Assembly (NCBI RefSeq): GCF_002101815.1
Contig: NZ_LQPM01000014.1
Coordinates: 38,120 to 102,119 of the forward strand
Origin: Mycobacterium paraense
Lineage (GTDB): Bacteria > Actinomycetota > Actinomycetes > Mycobacteriales > Mycobacteriaceae
DNA length: 64,000 nucleotides
Reading direction: 5' to 3'
Part shown: one piece after another, positions 60,424-64,000 of the stretch
Position numbering within the stretch: the first letter of the stretch is position 1
How the letters are laid out: every line of letters begins with the position of its first letter
Notes under the pieces: generated by a model
Seen by the model: only the letters and a program-made list of their open reading frames with translations
The model's database searches: none
What the model was told of the DNA's origin: nothing
Made by a program: the position numbers and the translations under genes

Positions 60424-62614
60424 GCACCAAACCGTGAGCGTCATCGTCCTCCCAGGGGAGGCCGCCTCCGGTCGCCCGGGAACCGACGTGATCGGTGACG
60501 TACACGCTGTTGCCGCCGGGATCCACCGCCAGGCCCAGTGGGTCGATGAAGGGGGGTGCCCCGCGCAGCTCGATCCAGGTGTCCGAGCCGGGCGGCAATT
60601 TCAGCAGGCCTCCGGCGAGCCCGGTGAAGGCGTACAGGTTGCCCGCGGTGTCCACCGCCAGGTCCTGCTCGCCCGAGCTGAAGCCTTTGCCGGAATTGTC
60701 GGGGGCCGACGGCAATCGGGTCCACGCGCTGGGTCCGGGCGCCAACTTCAGCACGTACTTGTCCGACTGGCCGCGGTAGCGGCTCTTGCTGAAGCCGGCG
60801 TAGACGTTGCCGGCGGCGTCTACCACCACGTCGCCGTCGGGAGCGGCCCCGAGCCCGGAGGTCGGCAGCAGGGTTGAGGTGTGAGCGCCGGCGGGCAGCT
60901 TCATTATCCTGCCGTCGCCGTGGTCGACCACGTACACGTTGCCGGCGCCGTCCACCGCGACACCCTCGGGAAATCTCAGCCCTCTGAAGGGCAGCACGGT
61001 TTGGGTGCTCGACCCGGCCGCCAACTTGACCACCTGGTTGTGGCAGCTGTCGGCGACGTAGACGTTGCCGGCGGCGTCCACGGCCACCCCGCCGACAGAG
61101 GCCTCGATGTTGTTGTCGCACATGTCGAGGCCGGTGAAGGGCAGCACGGTCTGGATGCCTGATCCAGCCGCCAGCTTCAGCACGCGATTGGTGTGCGTGT
61201 CGGTGACGTAGACGTTGCCGGCGGCGTCCACCGCCACACCGTGCGGGGCGCGCAGGTCGGTGAACGGCAGCGCGAACGGCCGTTCCCTGTCGGCCTTCAG
61301 CTGGTCGGCCTTCAGTTGCTGCTTGTTCCAGATGTTGCTGGCGACAAACATCATCGCGGGGGCGACGACGAACATGACCACGGCAAAGATGACGCCGTAG
61401 ATCCAAAGTTTGCGTTTGGGCCGAGCCAGCGGTGTGACGGCCGCGGACGCGTCGGGTCCGGCCCTGTCCTCGAGACGCGGTGCGAGGTCGAACTTCTCGA
61501 CGAGGGTCAGCCAATCCACATCCGAGACGACGAACGCCGGCTCGTCCTCCTGGGCCACCTCGCCGCGCCACGAAAACCGGTAGGTGAGCTTTGTCCTGCC
61601 GCTCCAGCTCGCCTGCGGGGGGCCGGCGAAATCCGGACACCCGATGGTCAGCGGTGCGGAATCGGCAACGCGCACAACCAGGACGGGCGAAGTCACCGTG
61701 CCCGCGTAAGGCATCGAGCGTGTGCTTGCGCCCGGTGTCGCCGTGACGTGCTCGGGAGAAGCCGAGGCAATGCGCGCATGGCTCGCCACGTCGACCACCG
61801 AGATCGCATCGTCGGCAACATCGATCGCCAGGCTCGCCTGCGGCGGGTTGGCATTCAGCCGCAGCGCCGTCGCGGTGTTCTTGAACATCCCCAAAAACGA
61901 CGACGAATACATTCTCGCGGGGTTCGGGACCAGCAGGCAACGAGTCGGTTGCCCCGGTGCGGGCGCGGGAACGTCCAGCCCCCGCGAACGCCCGACGATC
62001 GCGAGGAGATCGTCGAATTCCGCGGCCCCCATCGACGCGTCCACCGCGTCGACGGCCGGTGCCTCCAAGGGCGTTTCGGGGGCGATGCGACGGTCTTGCC
62101 CGCCGACGACAAACCGATGGCCGCCACTGTGCAGATGAAGCGCCGCGCCTTTCGAGGTGCCGCCGTACCCCGGCAGAGTCCAATTCCCCAGCCTTGCGTC
62201 ACCGAAGGGAAAGACGTCGCCCGGCCTCGCGCTGACCGTCAGGCTGGTGTCGCCCACATCGATGAGTACTTTCTTCGCGCGATTGACGCGGCGCTGAAAC
62301 GCCGCGTATGCGGGCATGGCGAGCAGGAAGAACGCGATGAACACCACGGTGCCGCCGACCGTCATCACGTTGTCGGACCCAACGAGCGCACCAACCAGGA
62401 AGAGCGCCATGTACATCGCGCCGAGCGACGCGATGCCCCCGAACATCAGCACGTAGGTGTACTTCATCATCTGCTTGGTGCTGGGCGGGGCGGCGGATGC
62501 CACGAATTGCCGCGACGGCGACTGGGCGGCAAAGCGCTTCCGGTCGGCAAGCTGATGCTCCAGATCGGCGATCCGCTTCTCGGCGTCGTCCTGATCGATC
62601 AGCGGATCGTCCAT
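60404..62614 (-). CDS. Membrane protein with extracytoplasmic NHL beta-propeller (PknD-sensor-like, no kinase)
   Basis: 736 residues. An N-terminal coiled stretch (MDDPLIDQDDAEKRIADLEH) precedes two helices (about 52-79 and 84-106), then a 290-residue soluble region and a third helix (403-429). After it come at least five NHL repeats of the form GVAVDAAGNVYVTDTHTNRVLKLAAGS. The propeller is very like the outer sensor of the Ser/Thr kinase PknD, but no kinase motifs (GxGxxG, HRD, DFG) occur in the rest. TM order places the propeller outside. A ligand-sensing or scaffold role is inferred. Confidence 0.88.
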   Translation of the reverse strand: MDDPLIDQDDAEKRIADLEHQLADRKRFAAQSPSRQFVASAAPPSTKQMMKYTYVLMFGGIASLGAMYMALFLVGALVGSDNVMTVGGTVVFIAFFLLAMPAYAAFQRRVNRAKKVLIDVGDTSLTVSARPGDVFPFGDARLGNWTLPGYGGTSKGAALHLHSGGHRFVVGGQDRRIAPETPLEAPAVDAVDASMGAAEFDDLLAIVGRSRGLDVPAPAPGQPTRCLLVPNPARMYSSSFLGMFKNTATALRLNANPPQASLAIDVADDAISVVDVASHARIASASPEHVTATPGASTRSMPYAGTVTSPVLVVRVADSAPLTIGCPDFAGPPQASWSGRTKLTYRFSWRGEVAQEDEPAFVVSDVDWLTLVEKFDLAPRLEDRAGPDASAAVTPLARPKRKLWIYGVIFAVVMFVVAPAMMFVASNIWNKQQLKADQLKADRERPFALPFTDLRAPHGVAVDAAGNVYVTDTHTNRVLKLAAGSGIQTVLPFTGLDMCDNNIEASVGGVAVDAAGNVYVADSCHNQVVKLAAGSSTQTVLPFRGLRFPEGVAVDGAGNVYVVDHGDGRIMKLPAGAHTSTLLPTSGLGAAPDGDVVVDAAGNVYAGFSKSRYRGQSDKYVLKLAPGPSAWTRLPSAPDNSGKGFSSGEQDLAVDTAGNLYAFTGLAGGLLKLPPGSDTWIELRGAPPFIDPLGLAVDPGGNSVYVTDHVGSRATGGGLPWEDDDAHGLVLKLPAG

Positions 62615-62840
62615 CGTGTTCCTTTCGCTACCGCAGGCCGAAAGGTACGGCCGATCACTTGCGAAATTCTTGCCGTCTGCTTCGCTACCGATCCCAATTC
62701 CGGGATTTTGTCAGCACATCGTCGCACCAGATGGCGGCGGCCGCGGCAAATCGACGAATGTCGGAAATCCCCTGTGTCACTTTAGTTTCAGTGGTCCCAA
62801 GGCGGGCGTTTTTGTCGGTGGGTGTTCGTAGGTTGGGGGC
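62615..62840. other. Intergenic region before the HNH nuclease gene
   Basis: 226 bases between divergent genes. The part next to the nuclease (from about 62770, TGTGTCACTTTAGTTTCAG) is more AT-rich than the coding DNA and may hold its promoter; the left part serves the NHL-protein gene. I see no repeat, attachment site or further gene in it. Confidence 0.5.
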
Positions 62841-64000
62841 ATGGGCGCGAGCAGTCGTGAGGAGATCGTGGAGGTCTTCGACGCGCTCGATCACGCTGTG
62901 GACCGCTTGTGCGCGTTGTCCTTTGACGTGTTCACCACCCCGGAACGGTTACGGGCCCTGGAGCGCCTCGAAAAGGTGGCGCGGCGGCTGCGCGCACCCC
63001 AGCACGGGTTGATCAACCAACTCGAGGCCCAAGCCAGCAAGGCCGAGTTGGGCGGCACGCTGCGCTCGGCGCTGGCCGACCGGTTACGCATCACCAAAAC
63101 CGAGGCCGGCCGGCGCGTCGAGGAGGCCGAGGATCTCGGTGAGCGCCGCGCACTGACCGGTGAGCGGCTGGCGCCGCACCTGGCCGCGACTGCCGCCGGC
63201 CAACGCCAGGGGTTGATCGGTGACGGGCATATCAAGGTGATCCGCAGCTTTTTCACCCAACTGCCCGCCCACGTCGACGTGTTTACCCGCGCGCACGCCG
63301 AAGCCGACCTGGCCGGCAAGGCCCGCGCGTATCGCCCCGACGAGTTAGCCAAATACGCCCAACGCCTCATTGGCGTGCTGCACCCCGATGGGGAGTTCAG
63401 CGACGCCGAACGGGCCCGTAAACGCGGCATCACCCTCGGCGCGCAGCAATGCGACGGCATGTCACGCCTCAGCGGGCTGATCACCCCGGAACTGCGGGCC
63501 GCCATCGAAGCCCTGCTGGCCAAACTCGCCGCCCCCGGCGCCGGCAACCCCCACGACGACATCCCCGTCGTCGACGACACCCCCGACCAGGAGGCGGCAC
63601 GACGCGACACCCGTTCCCCAGGCCAGCGCAACCACGACGCATTCCTGACCGCACTGCGCGCCCTGTTCGCCTCCGGCAAGCTCGGCCAACACAACGGGCT
63701 ACCGGTGTCGATCATCGTGACCACCACGCTCCAAGATCTCGAGGCGGCCACCGGCAGGGCGCTCACCGCCGGCGGCACCCTGGTGCCGATGTCCGATGTG
63801 ATCCGCTGGGCCGGCCACGCCCACCACTACCTCGCGATCTTCCACAACGCCAAAACCCTGGCGCTGCACCACACCAAACGGATCGCCTCACCCGCGCAAC
63901 GCCTCGTCCTCTACGCCAAAGAGCGCGGCTGCACCAAACCCGGCTGCGACGCCCCCGCCTACCACAGCCAGGTCCACCACATCAAAGGCTGGACCACCAC
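62841..64000 (+). CDS. DUF222/13E12-type HNH endonuclease (cut by window edge)
   Basis: 386 residues are present and the frame runs off the right edge. It begins [26 protein letters not shown], continues with the helical DUF222 domain ([51 protein letters not shown]), and ends in the first half of an HNH domain, [24 protein letters not shown], with the Cys pair and His-His of the metal site. These multicopy proteins are typical of mycobacteria, where 13E12 repeats can host phage integration. A and T at third positions are more frequent than in neighbouring genes, hinting at separate ancestry. Confidence 0.93.
   Translation, partial: MGASSREEIVEVFDALDHAVDRLCALSFDVFTTPERLRALERLEKVARRLRAPQHGLINQLEAQASKAELGGTLRSALADRLRITKTEAGRRVEEAEDLGERRALTGERLAPHLAATAAGQRQGLIGDGHIKVIRSFFTQLPAHVDVFTRAHAEADLAGKARAYRPDELAKYAQRLIGVLHPDGEFSDAERARKRGITLGAQQCDGMSRLSGLITPELRAAIEALLAKLAAPGAGNPHDDIPVVDDTPDQEAARRDTRSPGQRNHDAFLTALRALFASGKLGQHNGLPVSIIVTTTLQDLEAATGRALTAGGTLVPMSDVIRWAGHAHHYLAIFHNAKTLALHHTKRIASPAQRLVLYAKERGCTKPGCDAPAYHSQVHHIKGWTT

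Noticed and set aside
62841..64000. A mobile element or prophage end at the right edge
   Set aside because: The 13E12-type HNH protein is often linked to phage integration, but no integrase, attachment repeat or transposase is visible, so only the gene itself is reported.

Overview
The window is high-GC actinobacterial DNA, almost certainly from a Mycobacterium and more likely a slow grower. The evidence is an FHA-FHA-ABC exporter closely resembling M. tuberculosis Rv1747, a DUF222/13E12-type HNH nuclease, an F420-type PPOX oxidoreductase, a leucine-carboxyl-methyltransferase-family enzyme, several SDRs of the mycofactocin-coupled type, and many acyl-CoA enzymes with ATG/GTG starts and 4-base ATGA/GTGA overlaps. 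The species cannot be fixed from the sequence alone. I saw no tRNA, rRNA, CRISPR array, prophage or insertion sequence. Genes are packed tightly and no intergenic gap exceeds about 240 bases.

Region A (1-10.8 kb) is a ring-cleavage catabolic locus. A leftward operon encodes an HsaA-like flavin-dependent hydroxylase, an HsaC/BphC-like extradiol dioxygenase, a KstD-like FAD dehydrogenase and a SnoaL-like protein. Diverging from it is a rightward operon with a Baeyer-Villiger monooxygenase, two SDRs, a PaaI-type thioesterase and a SnoaL-like protein. An HsaD/BphD-like C-C hydrolase follows on the other strand. Hydroxylase, dioxygenase and hydrolase together make a complete meta-cleavage sequence like that used on the A/B rings of cholesterol; the true substrate is unknown.

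Region B (10.9-20.6 kb) holds an F420-type oxidoreductase, a large molybdopterin oxidoreductase, a type III polyketide synthase next to an ICMT-family methyltransferase (like srsA-srsB of Streptomyces), an SDR, an HSL-family esterase, the Rv1747-like exporter and a 54-residue protein that diverges from nothing but ends against the exporter across a hairpin-rich spacer.

Region C (20.7-33.2 kb) is an acyl-CoA side-chain degradation locus. It contains two acyl-CoA dehydrogenases, two MaoC-type hotdog proteins, a thiolase-like aldolase and a DUF35 protein in one operon, an arrangement close to the igr operon for the cholesterol side chain. An esterase, a second Baeyer-Villiger monooxygenase and a FadD follow in the same direction. 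Region D (33-46 kb) is mixed: hydrolases, small membrane and secreted proteins, an acyl-CoA ligase/aldolase/amidohydrolase group, a methyltransferase with a GbsR/MarR regulator and a clear palindromic operator, a nitronate monooxygenase, a sulfatase, and an NCS1 permease with a C-terminal cysteine/histidine cluster.

Region E (46-52 kb) has single genes: an FAD monooxygenase, a Gfo/Idh oxidoreductase, a zinc metallopeptidase, a class II glutamine amidotransferase, a TIM-barrel isomerase and a lipoprotein with a SecD-P1-like domain. Region F (52-60.4 kb) is a TetR gene followed by a P450-SDR-crotonase-double CoA-transferase-SDR-phosphotransferase operon. Near-identical sites precede both the TetR gene and the operon. 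The window closes with an NHL-propeller membrane protein that looks like the PknD sensor without its kinase, and an HNH nuclease cut by the right edge. Overall it is a catabolic neighbourhood for steroid-like or other polycyclic or lipid substrates, with only two regulators of its own.
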